Source: Mycobacterium parmense
GTDB taxonomy: Bacteria; Actinomycetota; Actinomycetes; Mycobacteriales; Mycobacteriaceae
DNA: 64,000 nt
Direction of reading: 5' to 3'
NCBI RefSeq assembly: GCF_010730575.1
Contig: NZ_AP022614.1
Span: forward strand, 558,001 to 622,000
The stretch's first letter is position 1; each line of letters starts with the position of its first letter. This document shows positions 29,551-38,068 of the stretch, piece after piece. The notes below the pieces were generated by a model. The model did no database searches. It was not told the origin of the DNA and saw only the letters and a list, made by a program, of their open reading frames with translations. Made by a program: the position numbers and the translations under genes.

Positions 29551-31575
29551 CTACATGGGCGCGTTGGCGGGCTGGAACATGCCGGAGCCGTCGGCTTCCT
29601 CCTCGGCGCGAATCACGTGGACCACGGCGTTGATCAGGGCCAGGTGGGTGAAGGCCTGCGGGAAGTTACCGAGCTGGCGACCGGTGCGAGGCTCGATCTC
29701 CTCGGCGTAGAGGTGCAGCGGGCTGGCATAGGAGAGCAGCCGCTCACACAGGCGCTTTGCCCTAGTGACCTCGCCGATCTCGACGAGCGCTGACACCAGC
29801 CAGAACGAGCAGATCGTGAAGGTGCCCTCCTCGCCGGAGAGGCCGTCGTCGGTCTCTTCGACGCGATAGCGCAGCACCAGGCCGTCCTGAGTGAGCTCGT
29901 CGGCGATGGCCAGCACGGTGTTGCGCACCCGCGGGTCGTCCGGGGGCAAGAACCTGGTCAGCACCACCAACAACAGCGAGGCGTCCAGCGCGTCGCTGCC
30001 GTAACGCTGGGTGAACACGCCCCGGGAATCGACACCGTGGCGCAGGATGTCGTCCTTGATCTCCTCGGCGACGGCGCGCCACTGCTGGGCGTAGCTCTTC
30101 TCGCCCTGCTTCTCGGCCAGCTTCGTCCCGCGGTCGAGCGCCACCCAGCACATCACCTTGGACGACGTGAAGTGCTGCGGTTCGCCGCGTACCTCCCAAA
30201 TTCCGCGGTCGGGCTCGCGCCAGTGCTCGATCGCCTCCTCGACCTGCTTCTTCAGCACCGGCCACAACGTCTCGGGGACCTGCTCGCGCGACTTGGCGTG
30301 CAGGTAGAACGAGTCGAGGATGGAACCCCAGATGTCGTGCTGGTCCTGGTTGTAAGCGCCGTTGCCGATCCGCACCGGGCGGGCGTGGTCGTACCCCGAC
30401 AGGTGGTTCAGTTCCTCTTCGACGAGGCTGCGCTCGCCGCCGACGCCGTACATCACCTGCAGCGGATGGCGCTCGTTGCTGTTGGCGCCGGAGACGTCGG
30501 CGATGAAGGCGAAGAAGTCGTCGGCCTCGCGGTCCAGCCCCAGCGTGTAGAGGCCCCACAACGCGAACGTGGAGTCGCGAACCCACGCGTAGCGGTAGTC
30601 CCAGTTGCGTTCGCCGCGTGGGGTTTCCGGAAGGGACGTGGTGCTGGCCGCCAGCAGCGCGCCGGTGGGGGAGTAGGTCAACCCCTTCAGCGTCAGCGCG
30701 CTGCGCTGCAGGTATGCCCGCCACGGGTGGTCGGGGAAGTTCCCGATGTTGATCCACTGCCGCCAGCACTCGGTGGTCCGCCACATCCGCTCGGCGGCCT
30801 CTTCGTAGGTCTGCGGCGCCGGATGCTTGGTCCAGCTCAGGGCGACGAACACGTCGTCGCCCTCGCTCATGCGCGTGCGGGCGCGCGCCTCGCGGCCCTC
30901 CAGCCCGATCCGCAGGTTGGTGGTCAGCCGCAGCGTCGGGTGCGCGTCGGGTTGCTTGCTGGCCCGCGCGATGGCCTCGCCGTACGCGTTGGCCGAGTAT
31001 TCCCAGGTGGCGCCGATCCGGTGGTAGTCGAACGCCGGCTCGCAGCTCATCATCAGTTCGACGGTGCCGCTGACGCAGCGCACCGTGCGCAGCAGGATGT
31101 GCTCGGCATCCCAGTCCATCGGTGTGCGGCGATGCGTTCGCGACCGGCGCTCGATGTCGTGCCATGGCCCCATCACCAGCGCGTCCCGCACGATCAGCCA
31201 CCCGGTGGCGGTCTGCCAGGTGGTCTCCATGATCAGGCTGCCGGGAAGGTAGCGGCGGGCCGACGGCACCGAGACGCCGTAGGGGCCCAGCCGGAAATGG
31301 CCCGCACTGCGGTCCAGGATCGAGCCGAACACGCTCGGCGAGTCAGGCCGGGGGACGCACATCCATTCCACCGATCCCGCCGGGGAAATCAGGCACGTCG
31401 TCTCCCAGTCCGACAAAAAGGCATAATCGGCGATCGGCGGGAACGGATTGCGCAGCGCCCCGGTGGCCGGAAGCGCAGCGGGCGCGCTGAAGTCGATGGG
31501 CGCCGCTATGGCCGCTGCGGCTGCCGAGTCGAACGCTTCCTCAGTCTCGGCATCGGGCTGGTCGTGCAGAACCAT
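29551..31575 (-). CDS. GH15-family trehalase (Rv2402 homologue)
   Basis: A 674-residue glycoside hydrolase of the GH15 glucoamylase-like (alpha/alpha)6-barrel family. The M. smegmatis and M. tuberculosis homologues have been reported as phosphate-dependent trehalases, splitting trehalose to two glucoses in the cytosol. The likely acid and base glutamates are in IWEVRGEPQHF and GEEGTFTICSFW; WDYRYAWVRDSTF is also characteristic. The ATG at 31575 (MVLHDQPDAETEE) is preferred to one 18 codons upstream. Convergent with lppR. Trehalose turnover is notable beside the trehalose-lipid locus at the window's left end, but no link is shown. Confidence 0.85.
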   Translation of the reverse strand: MVLHDQPDAETEEAFDSAAAAAIAAPIDFSAPAALPATGALRNPFPPIADYAFLSDWETTCLISPAGSVEWMCVPRPDSPSVFGSILDRSAGHFRLGPYGVSVPSARRYLPGSLIMETTWQTATGWLIVRDALVMGPWHDIERRSRTHRRTPMDWDAEHILLRTVRCVSGTVELMMSCEPAFDYHRIGATWEYSANAYGEAIARASKQPDAHPTLRLTTNLRIGLEGREARARTRMSEGDDVFVALSWTKHPAPQTYEEAAERMWRTTECWRQWINIGNFPDHPWRAYLQRSALTLKGLTYSPTGALLAASTTSLPETPRGERNWDYRYAWVRDSTFALWGLYTLGLDREADDFFAFIADVSGANSNERHPLQVMYGVGGERSLVEEELNHLSGYDHARPVRIGNGAYNQDQHDIWGSILDSFYLHAKSREQVPETLWPVLKKQVEEAIEHWREPDRGIWEVRGEPQHFTSSKVMCWVALDRGTKLAEKQGEKSYAQQWRAVAEEIKDDILRHGVDSRGVFTQRYGSDALDASLLLVVLTRFLPPDDPRVRNTVLAIADELTQDGLVLRYRVEETDDGLSGEEGTFTICSFWLVSALVEIGEVTRAKRLCERLLSYASPLHLYAEEIEPRTGRQLGNFPQAFTHLALINAVVHVIRAEEEADGSGMFQPANAPM

Positions 31576-31679
31576 CCCGACATCATCGACCGTGGACCGG
31601 CCCGGCGTCCACGATTTCGGCCACGACACGGGCGAGTGGCGTTGCTCTCACCCAGGCGTTCCGGGGCGTTTCCGGGTAC

Positions 31680-32921
31680 CTAGGCGGTGCGCCTGGCGTA
31701 TGCGGGCGCGCGCTCGGGCAGCGGGCCGATCGCGACCAGGTACCCGACCAGTCGCCGCAGCGCCGCCGACCGCCCCACCAGCTGGACACCCCGCGGCGCG
31801 TGATCGCTACCCGCCACCGCCGCCGCGATCACCTGCGCGTGGATCGCGCGTTGCGCGGCCTGCAGCATCGCCGTCGGGATCCAGCGGCGTGCCTGCACGC
31901 GCGCCAGGCGCCACGTGGACACGCGACCGGTGAGCAGCGGGCCGGCCAGCATGCGGGCGGCGGCCACGGCGTCGGCCACCGCCAGGTTGATGCCGATCCC
32001 GCCCACCGGCGACATCGCATGCGCGGCGTCACCGATCAACAGCACGCCGTCGGCGTACCAGCGGGGGAGCCGATTCAATTGCACGTCAAGCAGTTTGACG
32101 TCGTCGAACGACGTCAGGGAGTCGACGCGATCACCGAGCCACGGCACCATGGCGACCAGCGCCCGGTGCAGCGCCCCGATGCCCTCCGCCCGCATCTGGG
32201 CGTCGGTTCCCTTGGGGATGATGTAGGCGATCTGGAAGTAGTCGCCGCGATCGATCACGATCACCGCGTGCCCGGCCCGCAGCACGCCGGCCAGTCCGGG
32301 TGGGTCGCCGGGCCGGCGAGGCAGCCGGAACCACCACACGTCCATGGGGGCGCCGAAGCTGTGCGGCGACAGCCCGACCGCCGACCGCACCGTCGAACCC
32401 CGGCCGTCGCAGGCCACCGTGAGGGCGGCACGCAGCTGTCTGTTCTCGCCCGCCGCGTCGCGGTAGGTCACGCCGGCGACCCGCCCGCCGTCGCGAACGA
32501 CGCCGGTCACCTGCGTGTTGCGCAGCAACCGGAAGGTGGGCTCGGCCTCCGCCGCGGAGGCGATCATCTCGAGGAAATCCCACTGCGGGACCAGGGCGAT
32601 GTGCTGGTGCGCGCCCGGGAGCCGGGTCAGGTCGAGGTCCACCTGTTGGTTCTGGATCTCCATGTGGATGGTGTCGATCAGGCGATGCGGAATCAGGGCG
32701 AAGCGTGATCCCAAGCCCAGTTCGTCCAGCAGCCGCAGGGTGCTCGCGTGCACCGTGTCGCCCCGGAAGTCGCGCAGGAAATCGGCGTGCTTTTCCATCA
32801 CCGTGACTTTTACGCCGGCGCGGGCCAGCAGCAGGCCGAGCACCATGCCCGCCGGTCCACCGCCGGCGATCAGGCAGGCGGTCTCATCGGTTGCGGGAGG
32901 CACCGCACGATCTTGGCACAT
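31680..32921 (-). CDS. FAD-dependent aromatic-ring-type monooxygenase
   Basis: A 413-residue flavoprotein of the PHBH/UbiH fold. It has the dinucleotide motif CLIAGGGPAGMVLGLLLARAG near the N-terminus, CDGRGSTVR (DG motif) in the middle and LIGDAAHAMSPVGGIGIN (GD motif). Such enzymes hydroxylate aromatic or quinone-like substrates with NAD(P)H and O2; the substrate is not predictable. The ATG at 32921 is used; a GTG six codons later is an equally good start. Divergent from the Rv2401A-like gene by 27 bp. Confidence 0.85.
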   Translation of the reverse strand: MCQDRAVPPATDETACLIAGGGPAGMVLGLLLARAGVKVTVMEKHADFLRDFRGDTVHASTLRLLDELGLGSRFALIPHRLIDTIHMEIQNQQVDLDLTRLPGAHQHIALVPQWDFLEMIASAAEAEPTFRLLRNTQVTGVVRDGGRVAGVTYRDAAGENRQLRAALTVACDGRGSTVRSAVGLSPHSFGAPMDVWWFRLPRRPGDPPGLAGVLRAGHAVIVIDRGDYFQIAYIIPKGTDAQMRAEGIGALHRALVAMVPWLGDRVDSLTSFDDVKLLDVQLNRLPRWYADGVLLIGDAAHAMSPVGGIGINLAVADAVAAARMLAGPLLTGRVSTWRLARVQARRWIPTAMLQAAQRAIHAQVIAAAVAGSDHAPRGVQLVGRSAALRRLVGYLVAIGPLPERAPAYARRTA

Positions 32922-32948
32922 TGGTTTTCCGGTACGGGGCCTAATAGT

Positions 32949-33152
32949 GTGAGCTCGGTGAACGCGTTCCTGAACTGGTGGGACGGCAACGAGCTGTGGC
33001 TTTCCGGGCTCCCCTTCGTGCTGCAGGCGATGGTGGTGATGCCCGTCGTGCTGGCGGTGGCCTACGGCACGGCCGCGTTGCTGGACGGCCTGCTCGGCAA
33101 GGGCATCGAGTTGATGCGCCGGGCGGGCGAGGCCGACGGGTCATCCGGGTAG
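32949..33152 (+). CDS. Small membrane protein (Rv2401A homologue)
   Basis: A 67-residue protein with one or two hydrophobic helices (FVLQAMVVMPVVLAVAYGTAALL) preceded by a tryptophan-rich start (NWWDGNELWL). It has the same length and position as I recall for Rv2401A. GTG start at 32949. Function unknown. It may share a transcript with the 25-residue peptide 5 bp downstream. Confidence 0.7.
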   Translation: MSSVNAFLNWWDGNELWLSGLPFVLQAMVVMPVVLAVAYGTAALLDGLLGKGIELMRRAGEADGSSG

Positions 33153-33157
33153 CGCGG

Positions 33158-33235
33158 ATGCCTCGGTCATACGTGACGCTGATTCTGGTCACGCTCGTGG
33201 TACTGGTGATCGGTGCGTGGCTGCTCACCCGCTGA
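33158..33235 (+). CDS. Candidate 25-residue single-helix membrane peptide
   Basis: An ATG at 33158, 5 bp after the preceding stop, opens a 25-codon ORF: MPRSY, then a 17-residue hydrophobic helix of Val, Leu, Ile and Thr, ending GAWLLTR. The layout (basic or polar tip, one helix, terminal Arg) looks like a genuine small membrane protein, not a shadow. It lies just upstream of the subI leader. Evidence is limited to composition and spacing. Confidence 0.5.
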   Translation: MPRSYVTLILVTLVVLVIGAWLLTR

Positions 33236-33291
33236 AGCGCCGGCCGGCACGACTGGCCCGGCGGGCACCGGATGCTGTTAGGCTTCCCGCC

Positions 33292-33348
33292 ATGCACAGA
33301 AGTCCCGGCGTTGTCGAGCGCCGCTTCTTCGTGCGCTGTTGTCGCTGA
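33292..33348 (+). promoter_or_regulatory. Leaderless Cys-containing upstream ORF of the subI-cysTWA operon
   Basis: An 18-codon ORF, MHRSPGVVERRFFVRCCR, ends with two adjacent Cys codons just before the stop and lies 106 bp before subI. TAGGCT stands exactly 7 nt before its ATG, the geometry of a leaderless -10/TSS/ATG. Leaderless short ORFs with consecutive cysteine codons have been described in mycobacteria as cysteine-responsive attenuators of sulfur genes: ribosome stalling when Cys-tRNA is low relieves repression of the downstream operon. This one precedes sulfate import and the sirA operon has its own, which supports the same role. The peptide itself need not function. Confidence 0.75.
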
Positions 33349-33454
33349 CTCCCGACGCGTGCGCGGTTTGGTCCGGAGTTTGTCGACTCTCCTCGGGTTT
33401 TAGGCGCCTTTCCGCAGCGACGGGACTGACTTTTGTCCGCACTGAAAGGCCCCA

Positions 33455-34492
33455 ATGCGCAACAACATCGACGGCGCGCCACCCTGGCGGCCGGCCGTCG
33501 CGCTCGCCTTGGTCATCGGCGTCGTCGCCGCGTGCGGTGGTGGCCCCAGCGACGTGGTCGGTGGCGGGGGGCCGGCCAACGCCAAGACCACCATCACCCT
33601 GGTTGCCTATTCGGTACCGGAACCGGGCTGGAGCAAGGTGATTCCGGCGTTCAACGACGCCGACGTGGGCAGGGGCGTCCAGGTGATCACCTCCTACGGG
33701 GCCTCGGGTGATCAATCCCGCGGCGTCGTCGACGGCAAGCCGGCCGACGTCGTCAACTTCTCGGTCGAGCCGGACATCACCCGATTGGTCAAGGCGGGCA
33801 AGGTATCCAAGGATTGGAACACCGACGCCACCAGGGGCGTGCCGTTCGGGTCGGTGGTCACGCTCGTGGTGCGCAAGGGAAATCCCAAGAACATCAAGGA
33901 CTGGGACGACCTGTTGCGGCCCGGCGTCGAGGTCATCACGCCCAGCCCATTGAGTTCTGGGTCGGCCAAGTGGAATCTGCTGGCCCCGTACGCCGTCAAG
34001 AGCGAAGGCGGCGCCAAAGGCCAAGCCGGCGTCGACTTCATCGGCAAGTTGGTGCGCGAACACGTCAAGTTACGCCCGGGGTCGGGGCGGGAGGCCACCG
34101 ACGTTTTCGTGCAGGGCAGCGGTGACGTGTTGATCAGTTACGAGAACGAGGCCATCGCGGTGGAGCGCGCGGGCAAACCCGTGGAGCACGTCAACCCGCC
34201 GCAGACCTTCAAGATCGAGAACCCGGTGGCGGTGGTGACCACCAGCTCGCACCTGGACGCCGCTGTGGCCTTCAAGAACTTCCAGTACACCGCCGCGGCG
34301 CAGAAAGTGTGGGCGCAGGCGGGTTTCAGACCGGTCGACCCGGCCGTGGCGGCCGATTTCCGCAACCAGTTTCCGGCGCCTGCCAAGCTGTGGACCATCG
34401 CCGACCTCGGCGGCTGGTCGACGGTCGATCCGCAGCTGTTCGACAAGAGCAACGGCAGCATCACCAAGATCTACACCCAGGCCACCGGATGA
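33455..34492 (+). CDS. subI: Sulfate-binding lipoprotein SubI
   Basis: A 345-residue periplasmic substrate-binding lipoprotein of the sulfate ABC transporter. It has a signal peptide with lipobox V-A-A-C (Cys27), then TLVAYSVPEPGWSKVIPAF, the sulfate/thiosulfate-binding pattern, and SYGASGDQSRGVV in the ligand pocket region. It overlaps cysT by 4 bp (ATGA). First gene of subI-cysT-cysW-cysA1, downstream of the Cys-rich upstream ORF. Homologue of Rv2400c. Confidence 0.93.
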   Translation: MRNNIDGAPPWRPAVALALVIGVVAACGGGPSDVVGGGGPANAKTTITLVAYSVPEPGWSKVIPAFNDADVGRGVQVITSYGASGDQSRGVVDGKPADVVNFSVEPDITRLVKAGKVSKDWNTDATRGVPFGSVVTLVVRKGNPKNIKDWDDLLRPGVEVITPSPLSSGSAKWNLLAPYAVKSEGGAKGQAGVDFIGKLVREHVKLRPGSGREATDVFVQGSGDVLISYENEAIAVERAGKPVEHVNPPQTFKIENPVAVVTTSSHLDAAVAFKNFQYTAAAQKVWAQAGFRPVDPAVAADFRNQFPAPAKLWTIADLGGWSTVDPQLFDKSNGSITKIYTQATG

Positions 34493-35373
34493 CCACGCCG
34501 ACGACGAAGCCCACGCAGACGCAAGCGCACGGGTTCGACCATCCGCTCGGTGAGCCGCCGGCCGAGCCGCACCCCTCGCGGGGACCGGGCACCACGTCGT
34601 TGCGGGTCGGCGTGGCGATGGTGTGGCTTTCGGTGATCGTGCTGCTGCCGCTGGCCGCCATCGCCTGGCAGGCCGCGGGCGGGGGCTGGCACGCCTTCTG
34701 GCTTGCCGTCACGTCGAACGCCGCGCTCGAGTCGTTCCGGGTGACGCTGACCATCTCCCTGGGCGTCACCCTGGTCAACATCGTGTTCGGGCTGCTGCTC
34801 GCGTGGGTGCTGGTGCGCGACGACTTCGTCGGCAAGCGGCTGGTCGACGCGATCATCGATCTGCCGTTCGCGTTGCCCACCATCGTCGCCAGCCTGGTGA
34901 TGCTGGCGCTCTACGGCAACAACAGCCCGGTGGGAATTCACCTGCAGCACACCGCGTGGGGCGTGGCGGTAGCCCTGGCTTTCGTCACATTGCCGTTCGT
35001 GGTCCGCGCCGTCCAGCCGGTGCTCCTCGAGCTCGATCGCGAGGTCGAGGAGGCGGCGGCCTCGCTGGGCGCCAGCGGCTCCAAGGTTTTCACGTCCATC
35101 GTGTTGCCGTCCCTGCTGCCTGCTCTGACGTCGGGTGCGGGCCTGGCGTTTTCGCGGGCCATCGGCGAGTTCGGTTCCGTGGTCCTGATCGGCGGCGCGG
35201 TGCCGGGCAAGACCGAGGTCTCGTCGCAATGGATTCGCACGTTGATCGAGAACGACGACCGCACCGGTGCCGCCGCCTTATCCGTTGTGCTGTTGGCGAT
35301 CTCGTTTGTGGTGCTGCTCGGGCTGCGGATCGTCGGGGGCCGCGCGGCCCGGCGCGAGGAGAGGGCCTCATGA
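34489..35373 (+). CDS. cysT: Sulfate ABC transporter permease CysT
   Basis: A 294-residue inner-membrane permease with about six helices and the ABC permease coupling loop EEAAASLGASGSKVFTSIVLP (EAA motif). With CysW it forms the membrane channel for sulfate. The ATG at 34489 overlaps the subI stop by 4 bp and the stop overlaps cysW, showing translational coupling. The hydrophilic 35-residue N-terminal extension (Thr/Pro/His-rich) precedes the first helix. Homologue of Rv2399c. Confidence 0.93.
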   Translation: MTTPTTKPTQTQAHGFDHPLGEPPAEPHPSRGPGTTSLRVGVAMVWLSVIVLLPLAAIAWQAAGGGWHAFWLAVTSNAALESFRVTLTISLGVTLVNIVFGLLLAWVLVRDDFVGKRLVDAIIDLPFALPTIVASLVMLALYGNNSPVGIHLQHTAWGVAVALAFVTLPFVVRAVQPVLLELDREVEEAAASLGASGSKVFTSIVLPSLLPALTSGAGLAFSRAIGEFGSVVLIGGAVPGKTEVSSQWIRTLIENDDRTGAAALSVVLLAISFVVLLGLRIVGGRAARREERAS

Positions 35374-36188
35374 CGTCTTCGTCCGGTGTGCGCTATCTGG
35401 TCCGTTTCGTGGCGCTGGCCTACCTTTTCGTGTTGCTCGTCATCCCGGTGTCGGTGATCCTGTGGCGGGCCTTCGAACCCGGATTCGGCCAGTTCGTGGA
35501 CTGGGTCAGCACCCCTGCCGCGATCTCCGCGCTGGACCTCTCGCTGCTCGTGGTGGCCATCGTGGTGCCCTTGAACGTCGTCTTCGGCATTCCGACCGCG
35601 CTGGTCCTCGCCCGCAACCGGTTTCGCGGCAGGGGGGTGCTGCAGGCGATCATCGACCTGCCCTTCGCGGTCTCGCCCGTCATCGTGGGCGTGGCATTGA
35701 TCCTGCTGTGGGGATCGGCCGGCGCGCTCGGTTTCGTGGAGAAGGATCTGGGTCTCAAGATCATCTTCGGCCTGCCCGGGATCGTTCTGGCCAGCGTCTT
35801 CGTCACCCTGCCGTTCGTTGTGCGCGAGGTCGAACCGGTGCTGCACGAACTGGGGACAGACCAGGAGGAGGCGGCGGCGACGCTGGGCTCCGGTTGGTGG
35901 CAGACGTTTTGGCGGATCACGTTGCCGTCGATCCGGTGGGGCCTGACCTACGGCGTCGTGTTGACAGTCGCGCGCACCCTCGGTGAGTACGGGGCGGTGA
36001 CCATCGTGTCGTCCAATCTTCCCGGGAAGTCGCAGACGCTGACCCTGCTGGTCTCCGACCGCTACAACCGCGGCGCCGAGTACGGCGCCTACGCGCTGTC
36101 GACGCTGCTGATGGGCGTCGCCGTGCTGGTGCTGATCTTTCAAGTGATCCTCGACGCGCGGCGCACGCGCGCGACAAGGCAGGCCTGA
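35370..36188 (+). CDS. cysW: Sulfate ABC transporter permease CysW
   Basis: A 272-residue membrane permease, partner of CysT, with the EAA loop EEAAATLGSGWWQTFWRITLP and the terminal helix LLMGVAVLVLIFQVIL. The start overlaps the cysT stop by 4 bp (ATGA). The frame is open further upstream inside cysT but the ATG at 35370 begins the conserved protein. Homologue of Rv2398c. Confidence 0.93.
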   Translation: MTSSSGVRYLVRFVALAYLFVLLVIPVSVILWRAFEPGFGQFVDWVSTPAAISALDLSLLVVAIVVPLNVVFGIPTALVLARNRFRGRGVLQAIIDLPFAVSPVIVGVALILLWGSAGALGFVEKDLGLKIIFGLPGIVLASVFVTLPFVVREVEPVLHELGTDQEEAAATLGSGWWQTFWRITLPSIRWGLTYGVVLTVARTLGEYGAVTIVSSNLPGKSQTLTLLVSDRYNRGAEYGAYALSTLLMGVAVLVLIFQVILDARRTRATRQA

Positions 36189-36203
36189 GATGGAGAGTCG
36201 TCC

Positions 36204-37286
36204 ATGACCGACACAGCGACCGAACGCGCCGGCGACGCGATCGTCGTCCGCGACGCCTACAAGCACTACGGCGATTTCGTCGCCCTGGACCACGTGGACT
36301 TCGTGGTGCCGTCCGGTTCGCTGACGGCGTTGCTGGGCCCCAGCGGCTCGGGCAAGTCGACCCTGCTGCGCACCATCGCGGGCCTCGACGAACTCGACAG
36401 CGGCACCGTCAACATCAACGGAAGCGACGTGACGCATGTGCCCCCGCAGCGCCGGGGCATCGGTTTCGTCTTCCAGCACTATGCGGCGTTCAAGCACATG
36501 ACCGTTCGCGACAACGTCGCCTATGGCCTCAAGATCCGCAAACGGCCCAAGGCAGAGGTGAAGGACAAGGTTGACAACTTGCTGGAAGTGGTGGGGCTCA
36601 GCGGTTTTCACAGCCGCTATCCCAACCAGCTCTCGGGTGGTCAACGCCAGCGCATGGCGTTGGCCCGGGCGCTGGCGGTGGATCCGGAGGTGTTGTTGCT
36701 CGACGAGCCGTTCGGCGCGCTGGACGCCAAGGTGCGCGAGGACCTGCGGGCCTGGCTGCGCCGCCTGCACGACGAGGTGCACGTGACGACGGTCCTCGTC
36801 ACCCACGACCAGGCCGAGGCCCTCGACGTCGCCGATCGGATCGCCGTGCTCAACCAGGGCCGCATCGAGCAGGTCGGGTCGCCGACCGACGTTTACGACG
36901 CCCCGGCCAACGCCTTCGTGATGGGCTTTCTCGGTGCGGTCTCCACGCTCAACGGCACGTTGGTGCGACCGCACGACATCCGGGTCGGTCGCACTCCGGA
37001 CATGGCGGTCGCCGCGGCCGACGGCACGGCGGAGTCCACCGGCGTCGTGCGCGCCACCGTCGACCGCGTCGTGGTGCTCGGTTTCGAGGTGCGGGTGGAA
37101 TTGACCAGCGCGGCCACCGGCGGCGCCTTCACCGCCCAGATCACCCGCGGTGACGCCGAGGCCCTGTCACTGCACGAGGGCGACACCGTGTACGTCCGGG
37201 CCACCCGGGTGCCGCCGATTGCGGTCGACCCGGCGGCGGCGGGCAACGACGCCGACAGGGACAACACGACGCTGACGTCTGCGTAA
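36204..37286 (+). CDS. cysA1: Sulfate ABC transporter ATP-binding protein CysA1
   Basis: A 360-residue ABC ATPase that powers sulfate import. It shows Walker A (GPSGSGKST), signature ([15 protein letters not shown]), Walker B ([13 protein letters not shown]) and the switch histidine ([11 protein letters not shown]). A C-terminal regulatory/TOBE-like domain follows residue about 240. It lies 15 bp after cysW and ends the operon, convergent with cysH. Homologue of Rv2397c. Confidence 0.95.
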   Translation: MTDTATERAGDAIVVRDAYKHYGDFVALDHVDFVVPSGSLTALLGPSGSGKSTLLRTIAGLDELDSGTVNINGSDVTHVPPQRRGIGFVFQHYAAFKHMTVRDNVAYGLKIRKRPKAEVKDKVDNLLEVVGLSGFHSRYPNQLSGGQRQRMALARALAVDPEVLLLDEPFGALDAKVREDLRAWLRRLHDEVHVTTVLVTHDQAEALDVADRIAVLNQGRIEQVGSPTDVYDAPANAFVMGFLGAVSTLNGTLVRPHDIRVGRTPDMAVAAADGTAESTGVVRATVDRVVVLGFEVRVELTSAATGGAFTAQITRGDAEALSLHEGDTVYVRATRVPPIAVDPAAAGNDADRDNTTLTSA

Positions 37287-37329
37287 ACCCCCGCATAGAC
37301 GAACCGGGCCAAATGCGGCCCCCGAAAGA

Positions 37330-38061
37330 CTACGACGCGTGCAACCCGCATTCCGTTTTGGACAGCCCCTGCCAGCGCCCGCTGCGGGCATCGGCCCCGG
37401 CCAGCGGCTTTGCGGTGCACGGGGCGCAGCCGATCGACGAATAGCCATCGTAGAGAAGCGGATTGACCAACACGCCGTGCTCGTCGATGTAGTTCTGGAC
37501 GTCGTCGTCGGTCCATGCCACCAGCGGGTTTACCTTCACGAGTTTGAATGCCTCGTCGAAGCTGACCACCTGGGCGTTGGCGCGCGTCGGCGATTCCGCG
37601 CGGCGCAGCCCGGTCACCCACGCGGAATACCCGCGCAACCTCCTGCCCAGGGGTTCGACCTTGCGAATCCGGCAGCATTCGCCGGGGTCCCGCGCGAACA
37701 GATCCTTGCCCAACAGCTTGTCCTGCTCGGTGACAGTGAGTTCCGGCGCGACGTTGAGCACGTGTATGTCGTAGACGGATTCGATCGCGTCGCGGGTACC
37801 GATGGTCTCGACGAAGTGGTAACCCGTGTCCAGGAAGATGACGGGCACGCCCGGCCGCGCCTTGGCGGCCAGGTCGATCAGGACCGCTTCCTGCATACTC
37901 GAAGCCACCACGTAATTGCAGGTGGCCCAGCCGCGGGGTCCGTTGACGCCGCCGAAGTGCTCATCGGTCCAACGCAACACGTCGGCCGCTCCGGCGCCTT
38001 CCAGTTCGACGGCGCCGCGCGCCGCAAGCTTGCGCAGTTCGGTCTCTGTCAGTTTCGTCAC
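37330..38061 (-). CDS. cysH: Adenylyl-sulfate (APS) reductase CysH
   Basis: A 243-residue reductase that turns APS into sulfite in sulfate assimilation. The iron-sulfur cysteines of the bacterial APS type are present: the ECCRIRK pair and CAPC later; the catalytic cysteine is in the C-terminal KTECGLH. FLDTGYHFVET and WVTGLRRAESPTRA line the active site. The GTG at 38061 was chosen because it starts 7 bp after sirA and matches the family N-terminus; upstream codons overlap sirA. Expressed with sirA. Homologue of Rv2392. Confidence 0.93.
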   Translation of the reverse strand: MTKLTETELRKLAARGAVELEGAGAADVLRWTDEHFGGVNGPRGWATCNYVVASSMQEAVLIDLAAKARPGVPVIFLDTGYHFVETIGTRDAIESVYDIHVLNVAPELTVTEQDKLLGKDLFARDPGECCRIRKVEPLGRRLRGYSAWVTGLRRAESPTRANAQVVSFDEAFKLVKVNPLVAWTDDDVQNYIDEHGVLVNPLLYDGYSSIGCAPCTAKPLAGADARSGRWQGLSKTECGLHAS

Positions 38062-38068
38062 TTCTTCA

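Noticed and set aside
37306-37321. GGGCC-N6-GGCCC hairpin between cysA1 and cysH as a terminator
   Set aside because: The stem is only 5 bp and no T-run follows in either direction, so it is not convincing at this GC content.
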